Part shown: in pieces, positions 35,349-43,789 of the stretch | Numbering within the stretch: position 1 is the first letter of the stretch | Layout of the letters: every line of letters begins with the position of its first letter | From: Trebonia sp963771985 | GTDB lineage: Bacteria; Actinomycetota; Actinomycetes; Streptosporangiales; Streptosporangiaceae | Direction of reading: 5' to 3' | NCBI GenBank assembly: GCA_963771985.1 | Contig: CAVYVO010000004.1 | Coordinates: 434,001-498,000 of the forward strand | DNA: 64,000 nt | Notes under the pieces: generated by a model | Seen by the model: the letters and a program-made list of their open reading frames with translations, nothing else | What the model was told of the DNA's origin: nothing | Database searches by the model: none | Position numbers and translations under genes: made by a program

Positions 35349-35662
35349 AGGTACCAGCGCACGGGAAGCTGCCCGAAGGGCAGCGAACAGGGGAAGTCTA
35401 GTGCGACGGCGCCGCAGCTCAGCCTCCGCAGACGGGGGCACTGCGTGGCGAGCAATCCACTCGCGGACGGGGGCACCGCGTGGCGCAGCGCCGCCGCACA
35501 GCGTCACAATACAAGCTTGCGGATACCGGAACAAGTCGTGAACAGTCCGACATGTTGTGGCTGTGGCATGGGAGTAGTCACGGCGGCCAAAGTCACAGCG
35601 GGCGGTCTGCCCCGCGGGCCTAAGCTTGGAGCGTCGGGGGACACGACTGGAGGATGGCGAGG

Positions 35663-37309
35663 ATGGCCGAGTTTTCCTTTACCGAACTGCTTCCGCTCGG
35701 ACGCGACGACACCGTGTACCGGAAGATCGCTGACGGCGGTGTGAGTAGCCACTTTGCGTTCGGAAGAAAATTTCTTGAGGTCGATCCGCAGGCGCTCACC
35801 TCGCTGACCACGATGGCCATGCGGGATATCGCCCACCTCCTGCGGCCGGCCCACCTACGCCAGCTAAGGTCGATCCTGGAGGATCCCGAGGCTAGTCCGA
35901 ACGACCGGTACGTGGCCCGGGACCTGCTGCAGAACGCCTGCATCGCGGCCGACGGCGTGCTGCCGATGTGCCAGGACACCGGCACGGCGATCGTCATGGG
36001 CAAGCGCGGCCAGCACGTGCTCACCGACGGCCGTGACGAAGAACACATCGCGCGCGGTGTCTACGACGCGTACACCACGCTGAACCTGCGTTACTCGCAG
36101 ATGGCGCCGCTGACCATGTGGGACGAGAAGAATACCGGCTCCAACCTGCCCGCGCAGATCGAGATCTACGCCACCGACGGTGATGCCTACAAGTTCCTGT
36201 TCATGGCGAAGGGCGGCGGCTCGGCGAACAAGTCGTACCTGTTCCAGGAGACCAAGGCGGTCCTGAATCCCGCCCGGATGGCCTCGTTCCTCGAAGAGAA
36301 GATCCGCGCTATCGGGACCTCCGCGTGCCCGCCGTACCACCTCGCCATCGTCGTCGGCGGCACCAGCGCCGAGTACGCGCTGAAGACGGCCAAGTACGCG
36401 TCCGCCCGCTACCTCGACACGCTGCCCGCCGCCGGGTCGCCCGCCGGGCACGGATTCCGCGACCTCGAGCTCGAGGCCGCGGTGCTGGGCATCACCCGGA
36501 AGATCGGCATCGGCGCCCAGTTCGGCGGCAAGTACTTCTGCCACGACGTCCGGGTGATCAGGCTGCCACGGCACGGGGCGTCGTGCCCGGTGGCGATCGC
36601 GGTGTCGTGTTCGGCCGACAGGCAGGCGCTCGGCAAGATCACCGGAGAAGGGGTCTTCCTCGAGCAGCTGGAGACCGACCCGGCGCGGTACCTGCCCGAT
36701 CCGGCGTCGGTCACCTCGGACGCCAGCGAGGTCGTCGCGATCGACCTGAACCGGCCGATGCCGGAGATCAGGGCCGAGCTGGCGAAGTACCCGGTCAAGA
36801 CCCGGCTGTCGCTGACCGGGCCGATGGTCGTCGCCCGGGACATCGCCCACGCGAAGATCGCCGAGCGGCTGGACGCGGGCGAGCCGATGCCCTCTTACCT
36901 GCGCGACCACCCGGTCTACTACGCCGGGCCGGCCAAGACGCCCGCCGGGTACGCGTCCGGGTCGTTCGGGCCGACGACGGCCGGCCGGATGGACTCATAT
37001 GTGGAGCGGTTCCAGGCGGCGGGCGGCTCATTCGTTATGCTGGCGAAGGGGAACCGGTCCACGGGGGTGACCGAGGCGTGCAAACGGCACGGCGGGTTCT
37101 ACCTCGGGTCGATCGGCGGCGCGGCGGCGAGGCTGGCACAAGACTGCATCACGAAGGTCGAGGTGCTGGAGTACCCGGAACTCGGCATGGAGGCGGTGTG
37201 GAAGATAGAGGTTCGCGATTTCCCGGCGTTCATCATCGTGGACGACAAGGGGAACGACTTCTACGCCGAGGCTTCCGGACCACTGCTGTCCATCGGCAGC
37301 CATCCGTAA
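35663..37309 (+). CDS. Class I fumarate hydratase
   Basis: 548 residues from ATG at 35663, 9 nt after GGAGG (an ATG at 35654 is too close to it). Iron-sulfur class I (FumA/B-type) enzyme: cluster Cys in VLPMCQDTGTA, SACPPYHLAIVVGGTSAEY and a later Cys; the C-terminal beta domain has GPTTAGRMDSYVERFQAAGGSFVMLAKGN. Converts fumarate and malate in the TCA cycle. Oxygen-labile type, fitting conditional or stress use. Monocistronic by its spacing. Confidence 0.92.
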   Translation: MAEFSFTELLPLGRDDTVYRKIADGGVSSHFAFGRKFLEVDPQALTSLTTMAMRDIAHLLRPAHLRQLRSILEDPEASPNDRYVARDLLQNACIAADGVLPMCQDTGTAIVMGKRGQHVLTDGRDEEHIARGVYDAYTTLNLRYSQMAPLTMWDEKNTGSNLPAQIEIYATDGDAYKFLFMAKGGGSANKSYLFQETKAVLNPARMASFLEEKIRAIGTSACPPYHLAIVVGGTSAEYALKTAKYASARYLDTLPAAGSPAGHGFRDLELEAAVLGITRKIGIGAQFGGKYFCHDVRVIRLPRHGASCPVAIAVSCSADRQALGKITGEGVFLEQLETDPARYLPDPASVTSDASEVVAIDLNRPMPEIRAELAKYPVKTRLSLTGPMVVARDIAHAKIAERLDAGEPMPSYLRDHPVYYAGPAKTPAGYASGSFGPTTAGRMDSYVERFQAAGGSFVMLAKGNRSTGVTEACKRHGGFYLGSIGGAAARLAQDCITKVEVLEYPELGMEAVWKIEVRDFPAFIIVDDKGNDFYAEASGPLLSIGSHP

Positions 37310-37328
37310 ACGCTGATATGGTCCGGCT

Positions 37329-39746
37329 ATGCCCCCAATGACTGGGCGGGTCATCGCCGGGCGGTACCTCCTGGAGCAGCCCATCGGCCGCGGCGCCATG
37401 GGCATGGTATGGCGCGCTCACGACCAGCTCCTTGACCGGGAAGTGGCGGTCAAGGAGGTCGTCTTGTCCGCTTCCATCGGTGCGGACGAGCGGAAGAACG
37501 CCTACCAGCGGACCCTGCGCGAAGCGCGGACCGCGGCGCGGCTGTCCCATCGCGGCGTTGTCACCGTCTACGACGTAGCCGAGGAGGACGGTAGGCCCTG
37601 GATCGTGATGGAGCTCGTGCCGTCACGGTCGCTTGATCAGGTGCTGCTGGCCGAGGGCCCCATGAAGCCGCTGCGCGCCGGGCGGGTCGGCCAGCAGTTG
37701 CTGGCCGCGCTGGCCGCCGCGCACGGCGCCGGAGTGCTGCACCGGGATGTGAAGCCGAGCAATGTTCTGATCGCGGTGGACAGGTCCGGTGGCGGCTGGG
37801 ACGAGCGGGCGGTGCTGACCGACTTCGGCATCGCGCAGTTCGAGGGCGACCCCAGGCTGACCCAAACCGGCATGGTGATGGGCTCGCCTGGGTTCACCGC
37901 GCCGGAGCGGATCCGCGGCGGCGACGCGACGCCCGCCTCGGACCTGTGGTCGCTCGGTGCGACCATCTACGCCGCTGTCGAAGGCCGCGGGCCATACGAG
38001 CAGCGGGGCGGCGCCATCACCACGATGTCCGCCATCATCAACGAGGACGCCCCGGTCGCGCCGCATGCTGAGCGGCTCGGGCCGCTCATCGCGGCGCTGC
38101 TGCGCCGCGAGCCGTCCGCCCGGCCGTCAGCCGCGGTCGCGGCGCGGATGTTCGCCGAGGTCCTCCCCGCGCTTTCGGACGGGCCCGCGCACCCGGCGAC
38201 GCTGCGGTCCTCGTACGTACCCGCGCCGGCCGCTCCGGTCGCGTCGGCGGCTGCCCCTCCGGCGGCTGCTCCTCCGGCGGCTGCTCCCCCAGCGGCTGCT
38301 CCTCCGGCGGCTGCTCCCCCGGCGGCTGCTCCCCCGGTGGCTGTGGCCGTTCCAGAGGCCGCCGAGGCCTCGGTCGAGTCCGCGATGGAGGCCGCTGAGC
38401 CCCCGTCGGGGGCCGCGGTACACGCCGACGACGCCGCGCTCCTCGATGCGGAAAGCGCGGGCGCGCTGGTCGGCGTGGGCGCCGTCGCTGGAGCAGCGGG
38501 AGCAGCGGGAGCAGCGGCGGTAGCGGGCGAACTCACCGATGACGAGGCGCCCGCCGGGGGCGGCGCTGCCGAGGTACCGCCGGAAGACTCGCCGGAGGCC
38601 TCGTCCGCCTCGTCCGATCAGGGCCTGGCCGCCGATCTGGATGGGCCGCCCGCCAGCCCGGGCGCGACGGCGGTCGCCGGGCCCGGGCTCACGGAGCTGT
38701 CCGTTCCGGCCGCCGCACAGGCGCCTAAGATCGCGCCGCCGCCGAAGGCCAAGCCCACGTTCACCGCGTCCAAGCGCACGGAGCAGGCCGGGCCATCCTT
38801 TTCTCCCTCTTCTCCCTCTTCTCCCTCGCGGCCCACGCCGCCGGCGCCCTCCCAGCCCCCCCAGCCGGCACAGTCGTTCTCGTCCTCGCGGTCCGCGTGG
38901 CGCGCGGACCCGCCGACCGTGCCCGAACCCGCCTACGAGGCAACGCAGTACGGCGGCTCGAACGCGCAGTACGCGTCGTACCAGGGCCCGAACGCGCAGT
39001 ACGGGGGGCCATCCCAGTCCCGCCCGGACCTCGCCCGGCAGTACGCGCCCGGCACCGCCGGGCGCGCGCAGGGCGGCGGCACGGGCCGGCGGGGTCGCAC
39101 GATCGCCCTGATCATCGCCGCCCTGGTGGTGGCCGCGGCCATCGGCGGCGGCGCCGCGTACCTGCTGCATCACCACTCCGGCTCCGGCCCCGGCACCGCC
39201 AGCACGACGGGCGACGTTAGCCTCGCGAACCAGCCCGGGTCGATACAGGCGCTCGACACTCCGTCGACCATCGTGCCGGCGGGCTGGGCCACCGAGAATG
39301 TCCAGCCCTCCGGGGCCGCAGCGGGCTTCTCGATCGCCGTCCCGCCCGGCTGGACCGAGACCCGGAGCGGCCTGGTCACGGAGTTCACGTCTCCGGACGG
39401 CGCGCGCTTGCTTGACATCGATCTGACGCCGCACACATACACCAACATGGTGACCGAGGCCAAGGCCGTCGAGAGCAATGACCTACTGGCCGGGAGGTTC
39501 GCCGACTACCATCGGGCCGCTCTCAAGGCCGCGCCGGTCCGGGGCACCACCGGCGCGTTCTGGCAGTTCACGTTCATCCGGGGCGACGTCAAGACCCGGG
39601 CGGACGACATCTTGTTCATCATGCCGACGTCCGCGGGGTCGCAGTCCTACGCCATTTACTTCAGGGCACCCGATTCCGGCTGGAACGGTACCAACCTGCC
39701 GCTCTTCGAGAAGATGCTGCACACCTTCCAGACGGTGCCCGCGTAA
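37329..39746 (+). CDS. Membrane serine/threonine protein kinase (PknB-like)
   Basis: 805 residues. Kinase domain residues ~8-280: GRGAMGMVW, VKEVV (Lys), LHRDVKPSNVL, DFGIAQF, GSPGFTAPERI and SDLWSLG. A long Ala/Pro-rich linker with AAPPA repeats and Pro/Ser/Gln blocks follows, then one helix near residue 595 (TIALIIAALVVAAAIGGGAAYLL) and an extracellular domain of ~185 residues with no PASTA repeat. Likely an envelope-signal sensor. A -10-like TATGGT lies 6 nt before the ATG, so it may be leaderless. Confidence 0.93.
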   Translation: MPPMTGRVIAGRYLLEQPIGRGAMGMVWRAHDQLLDREVAVKEVVLSASIGADERKNAYQRTLREARTAARLSHRGVVTVYDVAEEDGRPWIVMELVPSRSLDQVLLAEGPMKPLRAGRVGQQLLAALAAAHGAGVLHRDVKPSNVLIAVDRSGGGWDERAVLTDFGIAQFEGDPRLTQTGMVMGSPGFTAPERIRGGDATPASDLWSLGATIYAAVEGRGPYEQRGGAITTMSAIINEDAPVAPHAERLGPLIAALLRREPSARPSAAVAARMFAEVLPALSDGPAHPATLRSSYVPAPAAPVASAAAPPAAAPPAAAPPAAAPPAAAPPAAAPPVAVAVPEAAEASVESAMEAAEPPSGAAVHADDAALLDAESAGALVGVGAVAGAAGAAGAAAVAGELTDDEAPAGGGAAEVPPEDSPEASSASSDQGLAADLDGPPASPGATAVAGPGLTELSVPAAAQAPKIAPPPKAKPTFTASKRTEQAGPSFSPSSPSSPSRPTPPAPSQPPQPAQSFSSSRSAWRADPPTVPEPAYEATQYGGSNAQYASYQGPNAQYGGPSQSRPDLARQYAPGTAGRAQGGGTGRRGRTIALIIAALVVAAAIGGGAAYLLHHHSGSGPGTASTTGDVSLANQPGSIQALDTPSTIVPAGWATENVQPSGAAAGFSIAVPPGWTETRSGLVTEFTSPDGARLLDIDLTPHTYTNMVTEAKAVESNDLLAGRFADYHRAALKAAPVRGTTGAFWQFTFIRGDVKTRADDILFIMPTSAGSQSYAIYFRAPDSGWNGTNLPLFEKMLHTFQTVPA

Positions 39747-39854
39747 CCGGCCAGCAGCCCGCCGGGGAGGCGTCCTGTCAGCCGGAACAGCCGCCACCAC
39801 CCGTTCCGCATATTCGCGGGTAATCCGGGGGAAACAGCGCGCGAGGACGATGAG

Positions 39855-40679
39855 ATGATGACAGCTCGGCGGCGCATCCGGATCGGATGCATGTTCACGT
39901 ACCTTGCGGAAATCGCCACCCCCGCGGTGTTCATAGTGCGCCCGGCGGCCTCTTCCGCCATCACCATCGCGGGCGACAACTGGCTCACCGATCCGCCTGG
40001 CGATCCGGTGCACGGCTACACGGACATCTACGGCAACGAATGCGCGCGCACGGTGCTGCCCGCCGGCCGGTCGCGCTTCGGCTTCTCGGCGGTGGCCGGG
40101 ATCCCGGACGCCACCGAGGACGCGGATCCGGAAGCGCCCGAAGTGCCGCCGCGGGAACTTCCTGACGACACGCTGATCTACACCCTGCCGAGCCGCTATT
40201 GCCTGCCCGACCTGCTGGCGGACGAGGCGTGGGAGCGGTTCGGCGGGCTGGCGCCCGGATACCGGCGGGTGCAGGCGATCTGCGACCACGTGCACGGGCA
40301 CCTCACGTTCCAGTACGGCAGCACGTCCCCGACATCGACCGCCGCGGACGTCAACGCCGCCCGCCTCGGGGTGTGCCGGGACTTCGCGCACCTGGCTATC
40401 TCTTTCTGCCGGGCGCTGAACATCCCGGCCCGGTACACGTTCGGGTACCTGCCCGATCTCGACGTCCCACCGGACCCGGCGCCGATGGACTTCGCGGCCT
40501 GGATGGAAGTATGGCTCGGTGGCCGCTGGTGGACCTTTGACCCGCGCAACAACATCCGCCGCAAAGGGCGGGTCGTGATCGGCCGCGGCCGAGACGCGGC
40601 CGATGTGGCGGTGGCCACGACGTTCGGCGGCCCCATCCTCGAGGCAATGACCGTGGACGCGACAGAAGTGCTTACCTGA
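39855..40679 (+). CDS. Transglutaminase-like family protein
   Basis: 274 residues. N-terminal beta domain, then the core with the catalytic Cys in ARLGVCRDFAHLAISFCRALNIPARYTFGYLP, His within AAWMEVWLGGRWWTFDPRNN, and Asp in TFDP. This is the bacterial transglutaminase-like cysteine-protease fold; function is unknown for most members. Start chosen at 39855, although an ATG two codons later would suit equally. Confidence 0.88.
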   Translation: MMTARRRIRIGCMFTYLAEIATPAVFIVRPAASSAITIAGDNWLTDPPGDPVHGYTDIYGNECARTVLPAGRSRFGFSAVAGIPDATEDADPEAPEVPPRELPDDTLIYTLPSRYCLPDLLADEAWERFGGLAPGYRRVQAICDHVHGHLTFQYGSTSPTSTAADVNAARLGVCRDFAHLAISFCRALNIPARYTFGYLPDLDVPPDPAPMDFAAWMEVWLGGRWWTFDPRNNIRRKGRVVIGRGRDAADVAVATTFGGPILEAMTVDATEVLT

Positions 40680-40688
40680 CTTGCATAT

Positions 40689-40717
40689 TTGCTTAGCGTA
40701 TACACTGAAGATATAGT
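40689..40717 (+). promoter_or_regulatory. Promoter of the PadR gene
   Basis: TTGCTT at 40689-40694 and TATAGT at 40712-40717 with a 17-bp spacer. The GTG at 40724 is 6 nt after the -10, so the transcript is probably leaderless. Overlapping TATA-containing inverted half-sites are suitable for self-repression. Confidence 0.6.
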
Positions 40718-40723
40718 CCGCCT

Positions 40724-41263
40724 GTGAGTGTCCCGCTGACCCTGCTCGGCCTGCTCGAACGCGAGCCAAGCCACGGATACGACCTCAAGCGCGACTACGA
40801 CGCCTACTTCGGGCGCGGAAAGCAGCTGCCATTCGGCCAGGTCTACGCCACCCTCGGGCGGCTGGCCCGTGACGGCAAGGTCGTCGCGGGCGACGCCGAG
40901 CCCGGCGATGGACCGGACCGCAAGCGATACGCGATCACCAAGACCGGCAGGGACGAGGTCGACGCCTGGCTGGCCCACCCCGTCGAGCCGGAACCTCACC
41001 TGCAGACGGTGCTGTTCGCGAAGGTGACGCTCGCGCTGATGCTCGGCAAGCCCGCCGAGGCGTACCTGGACACGCAGCGCGCCGCGCACCTGCGGCGAAT
41101 GCAGGAACTCACCCAACTCAAGCGGACCGGAGCGCTGGTCGACGTGCTGCTCGCCGACCACGCCCTGTTCCACCTCGAAGCGGACCTCCGCTGGATCGAC
41201 CTGACGTCCGCGCGGCTCACGGAACTCGCCGCCGCGCTCGGCCGGGGCGCCGCCCCGAGATAG
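40724..41263 (+). CDS. PadR-family transcriptional regulator
   Basis: 179 residues from GTG at 40724. Winged helix MSVPLTLLGLLEREPSHGYDLKRDYDAYFGRGKQLPFGQVYATLGRLARDGKV, then a dimerising helical C-terminus (VTLALMLGKPAEAYLDTQRAAHLRRMQEL). PadR genes usually precede an ABC exporter that they repress; none follows here, where the noncoding 69-nt family block is found instead. Confidence 0.92.
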   Translation: MSVPLTLLGLLEREPSHGYDLKRDYDAYFGRGKQLPFGQVYATLGRLARDGKVVAGDAEPGDGPDRKRYAITKTGRDEVDAWLAHPVEPEPHLQTVLFAKVTLALMLGKPAEAYLDTQRAAHLRRMQELTQLKRTGALVDVLLADHALFHLEADLRWIDLTSARLTELAAALGRGAAPR

Positions 41264-41365
41264 GCAACAGGGAGCGAGACCAATGACCGCCCCTATTGGT
41301 CCTACTGTCACACGCGGCTGCCTGATCGAGGCAGGCAGTGTTTAAGTCAATGCCGCTTTGCCCAT

Positions 41366-41637
41366 GTTGATCGTGGGTTCCCTGGGACGCATCCACCGCC
41401 ACTATAACCGTCCGTGATCGCCAATTGCGGAGCTGACGCCATGATCCCGAAAACATTTTTCTCAGTGTAAATAGTTCATTCTATAGCAACGAAAACTCTT
41501 CGTGATCATGGCCGACTGCACCGGAAATCCGCAGCGGGCGCCCGAAACGGCCACACTCTGTAGCGTACTAGACCGCTATGTCTTTAATGTCCGGATTTTC
41601 ATGGCGCGAGCTTGCCCCAAGGAGAGCCGGCGACCGG
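41366..41637 (+). repeat. ~275-nt noncoding block, copy B, with the 69-nt core
   Basis: Aligns along its length with 57569-57850 (conserved pieces CCACTATAACCGT and TGTCTTTAATGTC). The AT-rich 69-nt core lies at 41441-41509 with near-perfect terminal inverted repeats (ATGATCCCGAA and TTCGTGATCAT). No ORF with a ribosome site is present in 41264-41823. Confidence 0.8.
41441..41509 (+). repeat. 69-nt dispersed element, copy 2
   Basis: Best-preserved member; its 11-bp ends pair at 10 of 11 positions. Ungapped identity is about 81% to copy 3 and 74% to copy 1. Confidence 0.8.
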
Positions 41638-41677
41638 CGACCGGCGAAGATCAACCTTCGCTATGCCCCGAGAGCGG

Positions 41678-41699
41678 GGGTCGATTGCGCAATCGACCC
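41678..41699. repeat. 22-bp palindrome of the dispersed family
   Basis: The perfect 18-bp GTCGATTGCGCAATCGAC extended by GG/CC on each side, in the gap between padR and the transglycosylase gene. Confidence 0.88.
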
Positions 41700-41823
41700 G
41701 CTGACACAGCCGACGCGGGCCGACAGCGCGGACCCCGCCTGGCCAGAGCTTCAGCTAAGCGACATTTGCCATATCCCAGAACCGGCTAGCCCGCACGCTA
41801 ATTGAATGTGCCGTAAGAAAGGC

Positions 41824-42627
41824 TTAATAATATCCGTTGGCTAGCTCGTAATTCCAGGCGCCGCATGGCGTGCCGTAGATCTGCGTGATATACCCGAGGC
41901 CCCATTTGATCTGCGTGGTCGGGTCGGTCTGCCAGTCCGCGCCCGCGCTGGCCATCTTGTCGCCGGGCAGGGCCTGCGGGATCCCGTAGGCGCCGCTGGA
42001 GGGGTTCTCCGCGTCGTAGGACCAGCCGCTCTCCCGGTTCCACAGGTCGAGCAGACAGCCCCACTGGGTCTTCTGGCTGAAGCCGAACGCCGGGAGCAAG
42101 TCGTACCCGATCTGCTCCGCGGTCCCCGGGTCCGGCGGCGGGGCGCTGACCGTCGTCACGCCGCCGCTGCTAGACGAAGTGGAGGAACTGGTCGAGCCGG
42201 TGTCTTCGGAGTTGGCCTGCTGGGCCGCGATCACCTGAGCGGGGTTTACCATCGCCGGCTTGGACGCCACCGTGAGCGTCTTCGCCGCCGCGTCCATCAC
42301 GACGATTGTCTGACGTTCCTGCTCGAGGAGGGTGACCGAACCGCTCTGCGGCAGCGAGTCGATGGCCTCCGCCAGGCCGGCCGCGCCGCTGCCGCTAGAG
42401 TTCGTCACGTAGGCCGCGGCGGTCACGATGCCGACCAGCAGCACGGCGACGGCGAACGCGGGGATGACGATTCCGGTACGCCGGAAAAGGCCCTTCTTGC
42501 GGCGCGAGCTGCGCGACCCGGCCGTTGTTGCGCTTCCCGCGGCACCCCGCGACCCCGTCGCCGGGCTCGGCGTCTGCGTCGCCGCTGGCCTCGTCGCCTC
42601 AAGCATCGCCGTCCGGTGTCGTGACAA
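41824..42627 (-). CDS. Membrane-anchored lytic transglycosylase-like protein
   Basis: 267 residues. A short basic N-terminus, one helix (about residues 50-75), a Ser/Thr-rich linker, and a C-terminal transglycosylase-like domain: LLDLWNRESGWSYDAENPSSGAYGIPQALPGDKM, with catalytic Glu in NRESGW and WGLGYITQIYGTPCGAW. Typical of actinobacterial enzymes that trim peptidoglycan, related to resuscitation-type factors. The CRP-like site at 42745-42764 is in its upstream region. Confidence 0.85.
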   Translation of the reverse strand: MSRHRTAMLEATRPAATQTPSPATGSRGAAGSATTAGSRSSRRKKGLFRRTGIVIPAFAVAVLLVGIVTAAAYVTNSSGSGAAGLAEAIDSLPQSGSVTLLEQERQTIVVMDAAAKTLTVASKPAMVNPAQVIAAQQANSEDTGSTSSSTSSSSGGVTTVSAPPPDPGTAEQIGYDLLPAFGFSQKTQWGCLLDLWNRESGWSYDAENPSSGAYGIPQALPGDKMASAGADWQTDPTTQIKWGLGYITQIYGTPCGAWNYELANGYY

Positions 42628-42744
42628 CGCAGTCCCTTCGGTCTGTGTCGCGCCTCATGTACCGCTGCCGACCCACAATGCCAGAAAGGGAGTTCACCCG
42701 CGCGCAACTTCGGAAAGAAAAGGGCGATAAGGTTTACACGGCAT

Positions 42745-42764
42745 TCTGTGACGCTAATCACAGA
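42745..42764. promoter_or_regulatory. CRP-family binding site
   Basis: TCTGTGA and TCACAGA, 7-bp perfect inverted halves around 6 bp, matching TGTGA-N6-TCACA exactly. It lies between the divergent transglycosylase and purine phosphorylase genes, 118 bp before the former and about 50 bp before the latter. Confidence 0.65.
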
Positions 42765-42815
42765 CATATAACACGGTGCGTGACAGCCGCCCCTTACTGC
42801 GAGATGATCGGCGCC

Positions 42816-43679
42816 ATGAGCGATCCCGTCAGCGCTGCCGTGGACCCATTCGCCGTCTCCCGGGTGGACCCGTTCACGCGTGCCGAAGCCAGCGCCGACA
42901 TCCTGCGAAGCCTGACCGGCGTGCCGCGTTTCGACGCCGCCGTCGTGCTCGGTTCCGGCTGGATGATGGCCGCTGACGCGATCGGCGTGCCAGAACGGGA
43001 GATCGCCCTCGCGGCCCTCGGCGGATTCCCGCCGCCCACGGTCGAAGGCCACACCCCGGCGGTGCGGTACCTCATCAAGGGCAGCCTGCGGGTGCTGCTC
43101 TTCCTCGGCCGGGTGCACATGTACGAAGGCCACGACCCGTACACGGTCGTCCACGGCGTGCGCACCGCGATCGCGGCCGGCTGCCGGACGATCGTCCTGA
43201 CTAACGCGGCCGGCGGGATCCGCGTCGGCTACACGGTCGGCCAGCCGGTCCTGATCAGCGACCACCTGAACCTGACCGGCCGCTCCCCGCTGGCCGGGCC
43301 GCCGCCACCCCTGGGATACCCGTCGCGGTTCACCGACCTGACCCAGGTGTACTCGCCGAGGCTGCGCGCCCTGGCCAAAGAGCAGGACCCGACCCTGGCC
43401 GAAGGCGTCTACGCCGCGCTGCCGGGGCCGCACTACGAGACGCCGGCCGAGATCAGGATGCTGCGGACCGCGGGCGCGGACCTGGTCGGCATGTCCACCG
43501 TGCTCGAAGCGATCGCGGCGCGCCACCTCCGGGCGGAAGTGCTCGGGATCTCGCTGGTCACCAACCCGGCGGCGGGCCTCACCGAGGAACCGCTCGACCA
43601 CGGGGAGGTGCTGGCCGCCGCCCAGGCCTCGGCCGCCCGCATCGGCGACCTGCTCGCCACCCTGCTGCCGCGGCTGTAG
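42816..43679 (+). CDS. punA: Purine nucleoside phosphorylase
   Basis: 287 residues from ATG at 42816 (42804 is possible). Trimeric-type PNP with VVLGSGWMM, FLGRVHMYEGHDPYTVVHGVR, NAAGGIRVG, PGPHYETPAEIRML and the base-binding ISLVTNPAAGL. Splits purine nucleosides into base and ribose-1-phosphate for salvage. Symbol by family. Divergent from the transglycosylase gene. Confidence 0.93.
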   Translation: MSDPVSAAVDPFAVSRVDPFTRAEASADILRSLTGVPRFDAAVVLGSGWMMAADAIGVPEREIALAALGGFPPPTVEGHTPAVRYLIKGSLRVLLFLGRVHMYEGHDPYTVVHGVRTAIAAGCRTIVLTNAAGGIRVGYTVGQPVLISDHLNLTGRSPLAGPPPPLGYPSRFTDLTQVYSPRLRALAKEQDPTLAEGVYAALPGPHYETPAEIRMLRTAGADLVGMSTVLEAIAARHLRAEVLGISLVTNPAAGLTEEPLDHGEVLAAAQASAARIGDLLATLLPRL

Positions 43680-43712
43680 GAACGCGCCGCCTTGGAACCG
43701 GCCTGTCGGTCG

Positions 43713-43739
43713 GAAAAGTGGTCATAGAGTACGAAAAGT
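43713..43739. promoter_or_regulatory. Motif shared with the xseA leader
   Basis: AAAGTGGTCAT followed by a variable 8 bp and AAAAGT, 21 of 25 bases identical to the segment ending at 24435. It lies 51-77 bp upstream of the AbiEi-like gene. Confidence 0.5.
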
Positions 43740-43789
43740 CATGCCACAAACCTGTGCATGGCCGCGCGGCCAGCGGGAATATTGCGGGT

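Noticed and set aside
42628..42744. A ydaO-type c-di-AMP riboswitch in the leader of the transglycosylase gene
   Set aside because: The leader is too short, and I cannot find the conserved ydaO core; the CRP-like site is the only clear signal.
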